A DNA stretch of 64,000 bases from Cladochytrium replicatum (Eukaryota; Chytridiomycota; Chytridiomycetes; Cladochytriales; Cladochytriaceae): NCBI GenBank assembly GCA_025526935.1, contig JAHLKD010000011.1, positions 620,001 through 684,000 of the forward strand, read 5' to 3'. The notes under the pieces were generated by a model. It was not told the DNA's origin. It searched no databases and worked only from the letters and a program-made list of their open reading frames with translations. Below, piece after piece: positions 9,738-26,672 of the stretch. Each line of letters begins with the position of its first letter. Position 1 is the first letter of the stretch. Made by a program: the position numbers and the translations under genes.

Positions 9738-11123
9738 TCATTGCGCACGCTTGGAAACGTTCACGAAGCCCACGCCGACAGTTGTCAATAAAACGGTTTT
9801 CGTCTCCACATCAGCTTCCACCTTAAACGTCACTCCCAAAAATGTCCTGAGATCCCTCAACAATTGCACAGTGAACGGGCTCAACCCGCCCAATCGCACC
9901 TTTCCAACGTCCTGCGGCCCAAGCGCGATGAACAGCAACGGAAGCCACTGTGTGTTGGTGTCCACGCATCCACCCTTTCGAATCTCATGGAGCAGCAACC
10001 TCGCCCCACGCACTCCAAGATCCTCTGGAGTCGGGAACCCGTAGTCCTCCTCCAGTGCCGCATCAGTCACCTCCTCGCGCGTCTTGAGCTGTTCGTCCAC
10101 CTTCTTCTCCCCAGCGCTCACATCCACATCCGCAATCTCAGGATCCCCAAGCGCCGCACGGAGCTCCGCATCTCCATCTTCGCCTCCGCGTCCTCGACGC
10201 CTCAGCACGTTTGCGCTAAACTTGCGCGGCTGGTACGCGCATTCAGCCGAGATCAGGTTTCCGTTATCCGTTTCTGCGACGAGGGTGAGTCCGTAGCCGG
10301 GTGACAGACCGCTCTCGGCGCCCTTGTACACGTCGGTGTAGATGTACACGTCTGGGATGTAGCGGGTAAGGAGCGAGCGGGCGGACTCGACGACGCGGTT
10401 GGCCATTTGTGGGGAGATGCGCGTTGCGTAGGCGATACCCCGGATGCGTTTGATGCGGCCTTCGTCGGAGATGTTGACGGTTTGAAGGGTGCGGACGATG
10501 GGGCACTTGAAAGTGACTTCGCCGCCGCCGTAAGGGGGTGCGCCGCGCTTGGTGATTTGGAGTTCGAGGCCGGAATCGATACCGAAGCGCTTGAGTTGGG
10601 GTAGTACGACTGTGCGTAATGTGTCAACCTGTGAATTAGTCGCGTTAGTGGAGGGTGATCGGGGATGTGGAGTCCACTTTCAAAGTACCGAAACATCTGT
10701 GTTGTCGTTTGTTACTCCGGTGAAAGTAAGGGATACTGGGGTCTTTGCAAAGGGTGCCAGCGCGATGACGGCTTCAAGAAAGTATCCGACTGAGCGGGAG
10801 ATGGGTCCTGCATGCATGATCCTTCCGCCTTGGATCACACCTGGGCGGTACAACACTGTTGTTCCAGTGTAGCTGATTTCAATCACAGAGCCGTTGGTGA
10901 GCTTTTCTAGTAATCTCAAAAAGCTAGCCTCGTAGTCTAACGCAAAATTGGTGAGATTCAAGAGGCAGTTGCAAGGGAGACTTTGAATACCTCGCAGACC
11001 CATCTCTTCTTCCTCGCTGCGAATCTTGTCGATGCGAATGGGTTTTCCGCTGAGGGTTGCGAGGATGAGGCGCTGGCGGAAGTGGTTGTGGCCCTCGAAG
11101 CGCATAATCTTTGCGACAGCCAT
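9738..11123 (-). CDS. RCL1: RNA 3'-terminal phosphate cyclase-like protein RCL1 (18S rRNA processing)
   Basis: Exons 10991-11123, 10689-10936 and 9738-10628 (introns 54 and 60 nt) give a 423-aa protein, a usual length for the family. It starts 'FEGHNHFRQRLILATLSGKP', continues across the first junction as GLR-DYEASFLRLLEKLTNGS, and includes 'ISYTGTTVLYRPG' and 'TFTGVTNDNTDVS-VDTLRT' across the second junction. This is the RCL1 subfamily of RNA cyclase folds: a nucleolar SSU-processome factor working with the GTPase BMS1 at an early pre-18S cleavage step. The N-terminal block is the RCL1 form rather than the form of true cyclases, consistent with a non-cyclase role. An acidic insertion of roughly 40 residues follows 'ANVLRRRGRGG'. 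The only other gene close by is the small candidate 257 bases downstream. Confidence 0.95.
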
Positions 11124-12139
11124 GGTTGTGATGCAGGTGAAATTGAAGTATTCAAGCGGGGAAGTTGACTATAGCATTCTCGTGTTCTGAAAACAGAAAG
11201 GGATAGCATGTGTTTAATATAGTCCCAGATGGTTCGTAAGATGCTATTGTCATACCTCTTGCAGTGCCCAGTTGCTGTCGCACTGCTGCCCAATTTTCTA
11301 TTTTCTGTGATGCAACAGAAAACGTCGAAAACAAAATAAAACGCGTGTGAATTTGTGACAGGTCAGCCACAGCTCTTTTCGGTGTGATGTCTCGCACAGG
11401 AGAATCGCAGGCTATCCCATTTTGCCCGACTTCTGCTCAAGTCACCAGATAACTGTTCCTCTCTTCACACGCACATCACATGTCTTTCTTCGTTCTCCGA
11501 GTTTTTGTTCTACCTTACCTATGTTGATATTTTTGACTTCTCCATCACGAGATAGAACGAGGGAAATTGGTTCATTTGTTTTGTCTCACTGGTCAATTTC
11601 GACAGCGTGTAGTTGCTTGGTGTTGCGCCAACCTTCTCTAAAGTGTAATGTATAATCCTCAGAATCGTACACGTCTCCAGTTCTCATGTGAGAATTATGG
11701 AAGCTGATGGTCGTTTTACCTGCAATCGCTGGATGCAAGCACGCGTTTCCACCATCATAAATACATATTCCCGAGTAAACGATTGTTATCGCCTTAACAA
11801 TTAAAGCTGACAGGTCTCTCCACATCCTGCATAGAGAACTCCTGGACGTCTCCAGTCCATCATGTTATGTCGTAATGTGTTATGTGTATGGTTGTTAAAG
11901 TGACTGTAGTAATAGAGTCCTGGAACGTTTATAATCCAGCACAGGTCTCTCCACATTTTGCATTGAGACCTCCTAGTGTTGCAGTACGGCGCATTTTTGC
12001 GTATTTTGATAAGTTTCTATATTTTACCTTCGGTTGCTTTTCGTGTTTGACTCCCTTTGGGATTGTTCACCGCTTGTGTGTGCCGCCGACCATCCTTGCG
12101 GTCAGCATCACTTTCCCTTTTGCTGCGACTTCCCCAATT
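11124..12139. other. Intergenic stretch with a dispersed repeat
   Basis: Contains the RCL1 promoter side and the second copy of a dispersed repeat (11755-11935, listed separately). No gene can be supported. 12000-12139 may hold strongly decayed sequence belonging to the following ABC relic. Confidence 0.5.
11755..11935 (+). repeat. Dispersed repeat, copy 2
   Basis: Same orientation as 3640-3810 and clearly alignable over its whole length. A short extra duplication of the 'ACAGGTCTCTCCACAT' part occurs here (about 11810 and 11941). Function unknown. Confidence 0.75.
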
Positions 12140-12881
12140 TTCCTTTTACTCACCGCCCCTTACGAAGAAGTCCGGTACTGCCAGGTCTAGAACCTTACTT
12201 GTTAAAGGAATTCAAGAACCTTGACTCTGTCGATGAAACAGAAATTGGAGAGAAGGTGTGAACATTTCTGGTTGTCAGAACCAGGTAATGCACAAAAAAT
12301 TCAATGCTTAAGAAAGCTGAGTTGAATGTGATATTTCAGCGAATTTAGCTCGCTTGAACGGGTACTCCCACTCTTCCATCGTCCTTCTGGATGAACCTCT
12401 CAGTGCCGTTGATGCTCCCACGGCAAAATACCTTTTCATATACTGTATCCTGAAGTTCATGGCTGGAGCCGGCAACTGATGGGACCTTAAATAGGTCAGA
12501 AACAGTTGCTTGCATCGCTCGTGCAGTACTCGGTTGTGTTTTTTGGACGAGGCCACGGCATCGATCGCCAATGAGCTAGGCACAGAAGATCCAGCGTATC
12601 ATTTGCAAGGAGTTTGGTTGAGCTACGGTACCACTGCACAAATGTTTTGACAAGTGCTTGGGTGCTAAAGACTTCAATGTCTCTAGACTATTGCCCACCG
12701 TCTCAAGACTATCGTCGACTTTGACAAGGTCCTGGTTCTCGACCATGGCTTCGTGGTTGAGTTTGGTACTCCGCCCGAGTTGCTCCAGGACGTGAACGGA
12801 GCCCTCCGCAGCATGGCTTTTGAAACCAGTGAGTTTGACGAGCTTGTTGCCAAGGCGATGAACGTGTACAACCAGAAATGA
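12140..12881 (+). pseudogene. ABCC transporter relic with a large internal deletion
   Basis: The segment aligns with two separate parts of the intact ABCC gene downstream. 12150-12470 corresponds to about 16695-17015 (end of NBD1, including the equivalent of the intron before exon 10). 12480-12881 corresponds to about 19665-20085 (end of NBD2). Roughly 2.6 kb between them is missing, with the junction near 12470-12485. In-frame stops (for example TAG near 12188) and lost splice context make it non-functional. Because the intron is retained, it arose by genomic duplication, not retroposition. Its C-terminus stops soon after 'DELVAKA' and lacks the long Ser/Thr-rich tail of the neighbour, so it probably descends from a different ABCC paralog or from the gene before the tail was gained. 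Confidence 0.85.
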
Positions 12882-13017
12882 GCCGTAACAATAGCAGTGT
12901 ATTCGGGGCTGTGTGTTTGAAATGTGTTTGTTGCCATCATCATGTATTTTCAACCTCATACATTATACTCCATCACTAGTGTCTCGTTCGTAAATATTTG
13001 AAACCAAACCTTTAAGA

Positions 13018-13629
13018 CTACTCTAAGGCCTTTTCAAAGCACACGGGATAGTCTCGCACAACATATTCTCCATATTTGGGGAAGGGCAGGTAACCCAAGC
13101 GGCGATAAAGTCCGATTGCCTCAGGTTGCATGATCCCTGTCTCCAGCCGGACTTTTGTGTATCCGTTTTCCTTTGCAAAGTTTTCCAACTCAGAACAGAC
13201 TGCTTTCGCAATGCCCTTCCCGCGAGCCCAATTCGCAACCCACATCCGCTTAATTTCAGCATTCGGCGTCTTGAGTAAATCGACCTTGCCTTCCCATGGC
13301 TCAACCTTACGTTCACCCTCCATCTCCTCCAAATGGAAACCGTCAGGAGAGACTCCAACAACGCGTGCTTTTGGTTCCAGGAATTTGAAAGGAACGAGCG
13401 CGCCGCAACCGCACGGGCGGCCGTCTATACGTGCAATGACGAAGACGGAGCGGGGTTTGAGTACTTCATTTTCCGGCACGTAGTTGGTTCTGCCAGTGAC
13501 GGAGGGGTATTTTTCGCGGTATCTCGCAGCCAGATCATTTGAGAGGTCTTCTATGAGACCCAGAGCATCTTTGTGGGTGGGGCGTTCTCTCGTCACAGCG
13601 ACAATGGCATCAGTGTTGCTGCTTGCCAT
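13018..13629 (-). CDS. GNAT-family N-acetyltransferase
   Basis: A single-exon frame of 203 aa. The GNAT core is clear: 'EIKRMWVANWARGKGIAKAV' (about residues 125-145) contains the acetyl-CoA pyrophosphate-binding R/Q-x-x-G-x-G/A pattern as RGKGIA, followed by 'VRLETGIMQPEAIGLYRRLGY', the typical beta5-alpha4 end. The family transfers acetyl groups from acetyl-CoA to amines of small molecules or proteins; the substrate cannot be told from sequence. No signal peptide, so probably cytosolic. It is divergently arranged with the ABCC gene, with 172 bases between the start codons. Confidence 0.9.
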   Translation of the reverse strand: MASSNTDAIVAVTRERPTHKDALGLIEDLSNDLAARYREKYPSVTGRTNYVPENEVLKPRSVFVIARIDGRPCGCGALVPFKFLEPKARVVGVSPDGFHLEEMEGERKVEPWEGKVDLLKTPNAEIKRMWVANWARGKGIAKAVCSELENFAKENGYTKVRLETGIMQPEAIGLYRRLGYLPFPKYGEYVVRDYPVCFEKALE

Positions 13630-13801
13630 GGATGTATAATTTTTAATCAGAGATCAAATTTTTAGAATTTTTTCAAAAGTCGAAATTACCAAATTTGGTT
13701 ACATTATCGTGTGCCGTTCTGTTGCGTGGATTCGAAAAGCACAAGAAAACGAGGGGGCCTGCGCATCACAGATACGATAGAGCCGCTGTACTCGTCGAAT
13801 C

Positions 13802-20453
<6,652 letters not shown>

Positions 20454-20694
20454 GTGATTCAATGTTGCGTTGAGGATGGGCTAAATCGGGGATTCGGTGG
20501 TGAATGTATTTGTAATGTGTATCTGCAAAAAAACATTCATGAACATTTCGTCAAACTTGACGTCATAGCATCTTGGAATACAAGGGTCCAATATCGTGAG
20601 GGATTGTTACAAGACCCACAACAGTTCAAACTTTCTCACTTGTTACTTCATCGACACAAATAGACCCCATCACCAATTTAATATCTGAGCTTGA

Positions 20695-21663
20695 TTTAAC
20701 TGGGGAAAAATAGTGGACTCACACGAGTTCGATTTTGGCGCAATCGATTCAAAAGGAGACACAATTGTATTCGCCTCTTCCTTGCAGACGCTCCAGTACC
20801 CGAAGTCGAAGCGTGCGAGGAGTGCCTGATTTCGTGTTGCTCAGAAAACATGAGGTCCAAAACGACGAGTTGTAAGTCCCCGATCACACGCGACAACGAA
20901 GTGTTGATATCCGTGAGGAGGACATCGGAAAACGGCACTTCGGATTGGAATGGCACGCGCTAACGATCCTTTTTAATTATGAGCATTGGGATAGAACAAT
21001 AAAATGATAACGTCACCTGAGAAACATCCGCCTTTCTCCACCAAACAAGTGATTTGTTGGAAGCAAGGTAATGCCCAGTAGGATCGCATAGTTGAGAAGT
21101 GGTACTCAATCCGCAATCTTCAAACCATGCACCCCAGGAAGTGGTAGAAAACAGTGACGGCCACCGTCGTGATTGCAGTGTAAGCTATCGCAATCAAATA
21201 CAAGTTCGAATACAAGTTCGAAGCCAGCATCCTGTTCGCCACCGAAAAGAGTTGCTGCGAATTTGTGCAGGGATAGCCGGAGGAACCACATCTTTCCACG
21301 AGCTCAACAATTCAAAACCATCGTCCTCTTTAATATTCCGTCCGGAACCCGGAAGAAGGACCCCCACCCCTCTGCCCGCAGATCCCGGATTACTCGTCAA
21401 CCGTACAATCGCAACCGGCACGAATGGCGTGATGGGGATCGATGCGTCGTTGAGCACGAGCACGGAATCGATCCGTGCGAGCGCGAAGATATGGCCACCG
21501 AGGCCCAGCACCAGATCGCGAGGTTAAAGAAGAGCACTCGGAAGTAGAGCGGGAGGGACCGGAAGTAGGCAGGGAGGGCACGCGAGAGGTCGATGCCCCA
21601 GAAGAGGAGGAAGAGGAGAGAAACGATCGCTACGAGGGGCCGTAGGAAAGTGGATGCTGGCAT
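20695..21663 (-). pseudogene. ERD1/EXS-type membrane protein relic
   Basis: From an ATG at 21663 the frame gives a membrane helix ('PLVAIVSLLFLLFWGIDLSR'), then 'LYFRVLFFNLAIWCW'. Homology continues only in shifted frames: 'HIFALARIDSVLVLN' and then 'YLIAIAYTAITTVAVTVFY'. After a plausible intron comes 'VPFSDVLLTDINTSLSRVIG', the most conserved EXS motif of ERD1-like Golgi/ER retention proteins. The gene then ends near 20695 before the rest of the EXS domain. At least one frameshift (near 21508) has no splice explanation, and the 3' part is missing. I infer a truncated pseudogene; a sequencing error could account for the frameshift but not for the missing C-terminus. Confidence 0.7.
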
Positions 21664-22446
21664 GTCACTGAACTTTCGTGAATGTTGGTAAATTTTCGGT
21701 TGCTGGGAACGTATTTAGTGCAGGGGATTCAGAGAATCGAGTAGAACTATTTAGGAGTGAGCCTTCCGGGCCGATATCGGCCACTGATGCGGCGGAATTT
21801 GGAAAGGTTTGGGGTAAAGGATGGTGTTTAGCCAGATGGGAGAAGCATGCAGGTCGCCAAGACACGAAGTTTAGCTCTGAGGGATTAGAGCCTGCTGTTC
21901 CAGATCAGTAAAGGCCATATCCAACGCCATAGATCGCATTGATATCGTTCCCAAGAAAACCTTTTCATTTGCACTTCAACTTCGCACAGCGAAATTTTGT
22001 GCCACGCAAACTGCTTGTAATATTTTTGGATTTGAGGAGTTTAGAATAGAAAACGAAGGAATCGTTGTATATTGTCCTTCTCGCAATTGCAACGGGTTAT
22101 TTTTCGAGTAAGGATCAAAATAATAGCTAGAAAGAAATATAGCGATAAAAAGGCGAGTGCTCATTGTCTGGTACCTCCGTCTTGAATAAAATAACTCAAC
22201 CTGGTTCTTTTTCAGAGAATAATGTTACTCTGCTCGTTCTCGTTTGGTCTTGACTTGTACAACGTTGTCATGGAGTCAATGCACTTGATTGCACAACACG
22301 CATTATCGGAATCAAAATCCTTCAGATATGCGGCCGAGTATGAATCACCCGTAAAACAAATTACAGAAATTGCATCGTCAGGTTTCCGTAATTAAATGAA
22401 CCTCCCTTAAAAGTTATTCATGTAATGGTAAACCGTGCCAAATATT
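21664..22446. other. Intergenic stretch, nothing recognised
   Basis: AT-rich sequence between the ERD1 relic and tRNA-Ala with short chance frames only. Confidence 0.5.
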
Positions 22447-22519
22447 TGGAGAACCAGGGTATCGATCCCTGTGCCTCGCGCATGCTAAGCGCGCGCTCTA
22501 CCATCTGAGCTAGATCCCC
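22447..22519 (-). tRNA. tRNA-Ala (anticodon AGC)
   Basis: On the minus strand the 73 bases fold as a cloverleaf. Acceptor GGGGATC pairs with GTTCTCC (one mismatch), the D-arm contains TAGCTCAGATGG, the anticodon loop is CTTAGCATG with anticodon AGC, and the T-arm CAGGG-ATCGATA-CCCTG is perfectly paired. The discriminator base is A. No intron. The ATCGATA T-loop differs from the usual TTCGAAT but also occurs in other eukaryotic tRNA-Ala genes as far as I recall. A SINE abuts its 5' side at 22520. Confidence 0.95.
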
Positions 22520-22823
22520 TGTGACGTGACCTCATAGTGGCTCAGTCGGTACGAATGCGACTTTTCGAAGCTAAACTCCGCGGTTCGAATCCTATAGGGG
22601 ACTGGATTCGAATTTCCTACGAAATATATCTCTCGCAATATCGTGTCACGTGCAAGTACCGCGCCACACCTCCTTTGATTCGCCATTGCCTTCGCTCCTC
22701 TTTCCTACGGCTCGCACGGCTCCCCAAGTACTGAAGATTCCAAATCTTGGTTGAAGTACACGTGGGTGACATGTACTGATTAAGCATTGTCAATACATGT
22801 TATAACATTCAAAAAAAAAAAAA
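22520..22823 (+). mobile_element. tRNA-derived SINE with LINE-like tail
   Basis: The head (about 22524-22602) is tRNA-like: A box TGGCTCAGTCGG at 22538-22549 and a perfect B box GGTTCGAATCC at 22582-22592, with degraded cloverleaf pairing. An unrelated body follows, and the element ends in a run of 13 A at about 22811-22823. The tail from 22704 resembles the 3' end of the non-LTR retrotransposon just downstream: 23 identical bases (22704-22726 = 24308-24330, including CGGCTCGCACGGCTCCCCA), then a similar end with GGGTGA.ATG, AATACAT and TTCAAAAAAA. Head plus LINE-matched tail plus poly-A is the classic SINE design: Pol III transcription and mobilisation by a partner LINE (established for the class; inferred here). 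Confidence 0.8.
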
Positions 22824-24432
22824 GTTTTTCTGGGAATGTTTTTCTGAATTTTTCAGAATTCCAAACCGCTTGATCTCTGTTTTGATGAGTATGTTTGATC
22901 GTTGTTCTTCTCAGGTTGTTATAGAGAATCGTGCTTCTGATTTGTTTTCGCTTCCACGAGGTCTTTTTCAAGGTTCTGTTTTGTCTCCGTTCTTGTACTC
23001 AGTTTTCATCAATCCTTTAGCACAGCTCCTTCATCGTGAATCCTCTCATCTTGCTAGGTTTTCTTATAACACTCCTGTTTTCAATTCGTTGTTTTTGGCT
23101 GATGACATAGCTTTGTTTTCTGCCACCCCTGAGCAAGCCCAACGTGCATTGAAAATTTGTGAAGATTTTGCTTTAGCTTCTCAATTTGTGTTTTCACCTT
23201 CAAAGTGTGCTGTGTTATCTTCTCAACGGTTACCCACCCCCTTGAAGCTTCATGGCTCTGCCCTCCCTGTCGAGGTTTCATTTAGATACCTTGGTCACTA
23301 TTTTACTATTGCAGGGTTTGATCTTGCTGCAACTATTGATCATCGCTTAGAGAAAGCTCGTGCCTCATTGCATCTTTTTGCACCTTATGTCTCGTACTTT
23401 GGTGGGTCTGCTCTTCGTGTTGCCAGGTTGTTGTTTTTGTCTTTTATTAGACCTTCACTTGAGTTTGGTTTAGCACTTATTCGGCCTTCCACTGCTCAGC
23501 TTCAGGTACTCGAGCGTTTTTGTTATCATGCACTGTGTCGTCTGTTTTCGATAGCCCATACCACTTTGCGTGTTGGTTTGTTGCTGTTTGCGCAAATTCC
23601 TACTTTTGAGTTCAGGCTGAAGTACCTTCAGGCACGTATGTTTGCTCGCTGGTCTAGTGATTCCAGGTTTCTGTTACCAGCTGCTGTGTTGCAATTCTAT
23701 CAGTCATATCCAGTCAGTTATGGTTCATCTCCTTATTTTTCTGCTTGTCACAATGATCTCATTGTTCCTATGCCTGTTATGCCCCCACTTCATCCGTTGA
23801 TGTTGCATTTTCAGTCTTTAGCTGTTGCGCATAATGGACCAATTGCAGTTTCGTTTGCCCCTGTCCACAATTTGAAACTTCGTCACCCTTTGCTACCCCC
23901 ACACCAACATCTCCCAACAGTATGTCTTCGTTTGTTCCTGCTATATCGGCTTGGCCGCCTGTTTCCAAACCCCCGACCTTATTGTAGGAACTGTCATGAT
24001 GCCCCTGAAGTGTCGCGTGCCCATGTTTCTGTGTGTCTACATTTGCGTGCTAGTTTGTCTGCTAGTTTTGATTTGGGCCCGCCTGACAATCCCCGCCTAC
24101 CTCTTGACATTGCAATTGATATGCTTTCACCACGGCCTTTTTTTCCTTCCCCTGCTTTTTCCCAGTGGGTTCTTGTGCTTCGTGCACTTAACCGCATTCG
24201 GTCAAACTGTCTTGGTTATGACCTAGTTTTGTCTCCCGCTCCTGATTCTCTCTTGTCTGCTTTTGTTGATTTGGATATGTCTTAGTGTTTTGAAACATTT
24301 TACTTCTCCTACGGCTCGCACGGCTCCCCATGTGCTGCCAATTTATGTGTATTTTTACACTTGTATTTGGATTTTGCACCAGCGGGTGATATGCATTGGT
24401 TGGACAATAAATACATATTATGAAGTTCAAAA
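22824..24432 (+). mobile_element. 5'-truncated non-LTR retrotransposon (LINE 1), reverse transcriptase C-terminal half
   Basis: An uninterrupted frame at 22870-24285 (471 codons) begins inside the reverse transcriptase: 'RGLFQGSVLSPFLYSVFI' (motif 4 type), then 'FLADDIALFS', the catalytic F/Y-x-DD box, followed by the thumb ('LEKARASLHLF'). A CCHC-type cysteine cluster lies near the C-terminus (C-x2-C ... H-x4-C, about residue 375). Endonuclease and N-terminal RT are missing because of 5' truncation, which is typical of LINE insertion. The 3' UTR ends with TTCAAAAAAATAAAA. This open, intact frame and the A tail suggest a fairly recent insertion. T-rich codon use differs sharply from the surrounding host genes. 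Confidence 0.85.
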
Positions 24433-26672
24433 AAATAAAACTATGCTAACTCTTGTACTTCACGTAATGGTTTAGATTTTTGATCCTCAGTCTTTAGCCA
24501 AATATGCTGATCATTTTGCTAGTAGTGTCTATAATGCTCAGGCTGCTGACCCAGTTTCACCTTCTATTGTTCTGTGTGATTTTCAGCTGCCATTGGATGT
24601 TGAAGCTTTTGTTCTAGCTATTAGGGACTGCCCTTTGGAGTCTGCCCCGGGTCATGATCGTCTGCCTGCAGAACTTTATCGCCCAATTTCAGCTATTCTT
24701 GCTCCATTGTTCTTGCAGCTTTCTCAGTCCATTTTTCGCAGTAGTCTTACACCCACTTCATGGAATCTTGGGCTTTACACTCAGTTTGGAAGCAACGTGG
24801 TATGCTTGGTGACATTACTAATTATCGCCCCATTACTCTTTCGTGTGTTGCCTGAAAATTTTTGAGCGAGCTTTGTTGCCACATCTTTCTTCTGCTATCA
24901 CGTCTCAACGCCCACTTGATGCTGCCCAAGCGGGATTTCAGTCACACCGCTCGGGAATGGAATGTGTTTTTGGTCTTCAGGCATGTATCTCCCGTGCGTC
25001 TAATGCCAAGGTTCCTTGGGTTGCTGGTTTTTTAGATATTCAAGCAGCTTATGACACCACAAATCGTGCAATTCTTTGGGCTGAGCTTCTTTCTAGGGGA
25101 GTACTGTTGCCATTTGTTTTTGTTTGAAGTCTCTGTTTGATTTTTGTTCTTCCAGAGTAGTTGTTGCAAATTGTTTTTCAGATGCTTTTGATTTGTTTAG
25201 AGGTTTGTTTCAAGGTTCTGTTCTCAGTCTACTTCTCTATATCACTTTTCTTGATCCTCTATCAGGGATCCTCCGACCATTTGCCCCACCTCTTACACTC
25301 TTTCATCCTGCCAAACCACAATATAATTCTTTTTTATTTGCAGATCATTTGGCCTTGTTTGCACTTACTTTGGATGTTATGCAGGTTCTTCTCTCTGTTT
25401 GTCACAAGTTTGCCCAAGCTCGTGTTTTTCTTTTGCTCCTTTGAAGTCTGTGATCCTCACAAGAATTCCCATTCCTGCTAATTTGCCTTTGCTTCTTCAT
25501 GGTCAAACTCTGCCTGTCAAGCCTTCATTTCGTTATCTGTGTTGCTTTTTTGGAGATACTGGATTTGATGTTTCACTGACTATTTCCCATCGACTTGCCA
25601 AAGCACGCGCAGCTTCTTTTGCTTTGCTTCGTTTTCAAGGATGTTTGGTTCTCATTCTCTGGTTGTGGTTCGTCATTTGTTGTTGTATTTTATTCGACCT
25701 ACGCTTGAATTTGGTTTATATTTTGTTCTTCCTTCTGTTGCTGAATGCAAACCAGTTCGGACTTTTATTCACCAAAGTTTGTGTCGATTTCTTTGCCTTT
25801 TATTTTCCACTTCAATTGCTGGGGTTTTGCTGTTTTTTAAGTTTCCTGACCTTCAGTTTCAGCTTCAATATCTGCAGTTTCAGATGTTTCAACAACGTTG
25901 GCTGGATGATGATGCCCCTTATATGGTTCACTCTATGTTGTCATTCTTTCTTCACCAGGGAAAGCACTTTCGTTGTTCTCCTGTCTCTTTCAACAATCAC
26001 TTCCTCTTCCTGGCTGCAAATGTTGTAGTTCCCAAACCTTCTGATATTATCGCAAATCATTTTCACCAAGTAGCCTCATCTGCCTATGGTTCTATAGCTG
26101 CTAGCTTTGCTCCCCTTGCATCTGCACACCCTCATGCGCTACCAATTGCTCCTCCATGCTTCCCTATTTCGTCAATCTTGAGGCTTCTGCAGTATCGTCT
26201 TGGACATTTGTTTTATCACCCCCGCAAGCAGTGTTGTCGCTGCCGCACTGCAACTCTCTCTAGATCTCATGTTTCAGAATGTTTGCGTCTTGACCTATTG
26301 TTGCCTCCTGTTCCTGTTCCTGTTTTACAACTTCCGCTTGACGTTGCAATTGATAGCCTTCGTCCACTTTGCATTGTCAACCCAGCGAATCTTGCACCGT
26401 GGTATCTAGTTTTTCGTTGTCTTCATAAGATTTGGCTTAATGTTTTCTTTTTTCATTATTTATTACTCACCTGTTTTTTTGGCACCTTAGCAGTGTCTGA
26501 CGGGTAGCCACAGGTTTGAGTTTATATTCTCTGTTTTGCTTTGTTGCTTTTCCTTATGCTGTGTGCGCTTACCTATGTGCTGGTCCATGACCATCTTGTA
26601 AGGCACTTTGGGTGTTGTTTTTTGTTATGCATTGTATATGCAAATTAAATAATAATATTGTTAAAAAAAAAA
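24433..26672 (+). mobile_element. Second, decayed non-LTR retrotransposon (LINE 2)
   Basis: Fragments in three frames form one RT-containing ORF: 'SAPGHDRLPAELYRP' at about 24640 (RT motif 1 region), 'NYRPITLSCV' (frame-shifted, about 24820), 'AGFLDIQAAYDTTNR' (motif 3 type), 'RGLFQGSVLS', then 'LFADHLALFA', where the second catalytic Asp is His. A CCHC-like cluster lies near 26225. Stops and frameshifts occur at about 24790, 25125, 25440 and 25650. It is similar to, but distinct from, LINE 1 and has a different 3' UTR ending in a poly-A run at about 26662-26671. The catalytic substitution and the breaks make it dead. It starts directly after the A-rich tail of LINE 1. Confidence 0.85.

Noticed and set aside
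22524-22602. A second functional tRNA gene on the plus strand
   Set aside because: A and B boxes are present but acceptor and anticodon stems do not pair; it is better explained as the SINE head.
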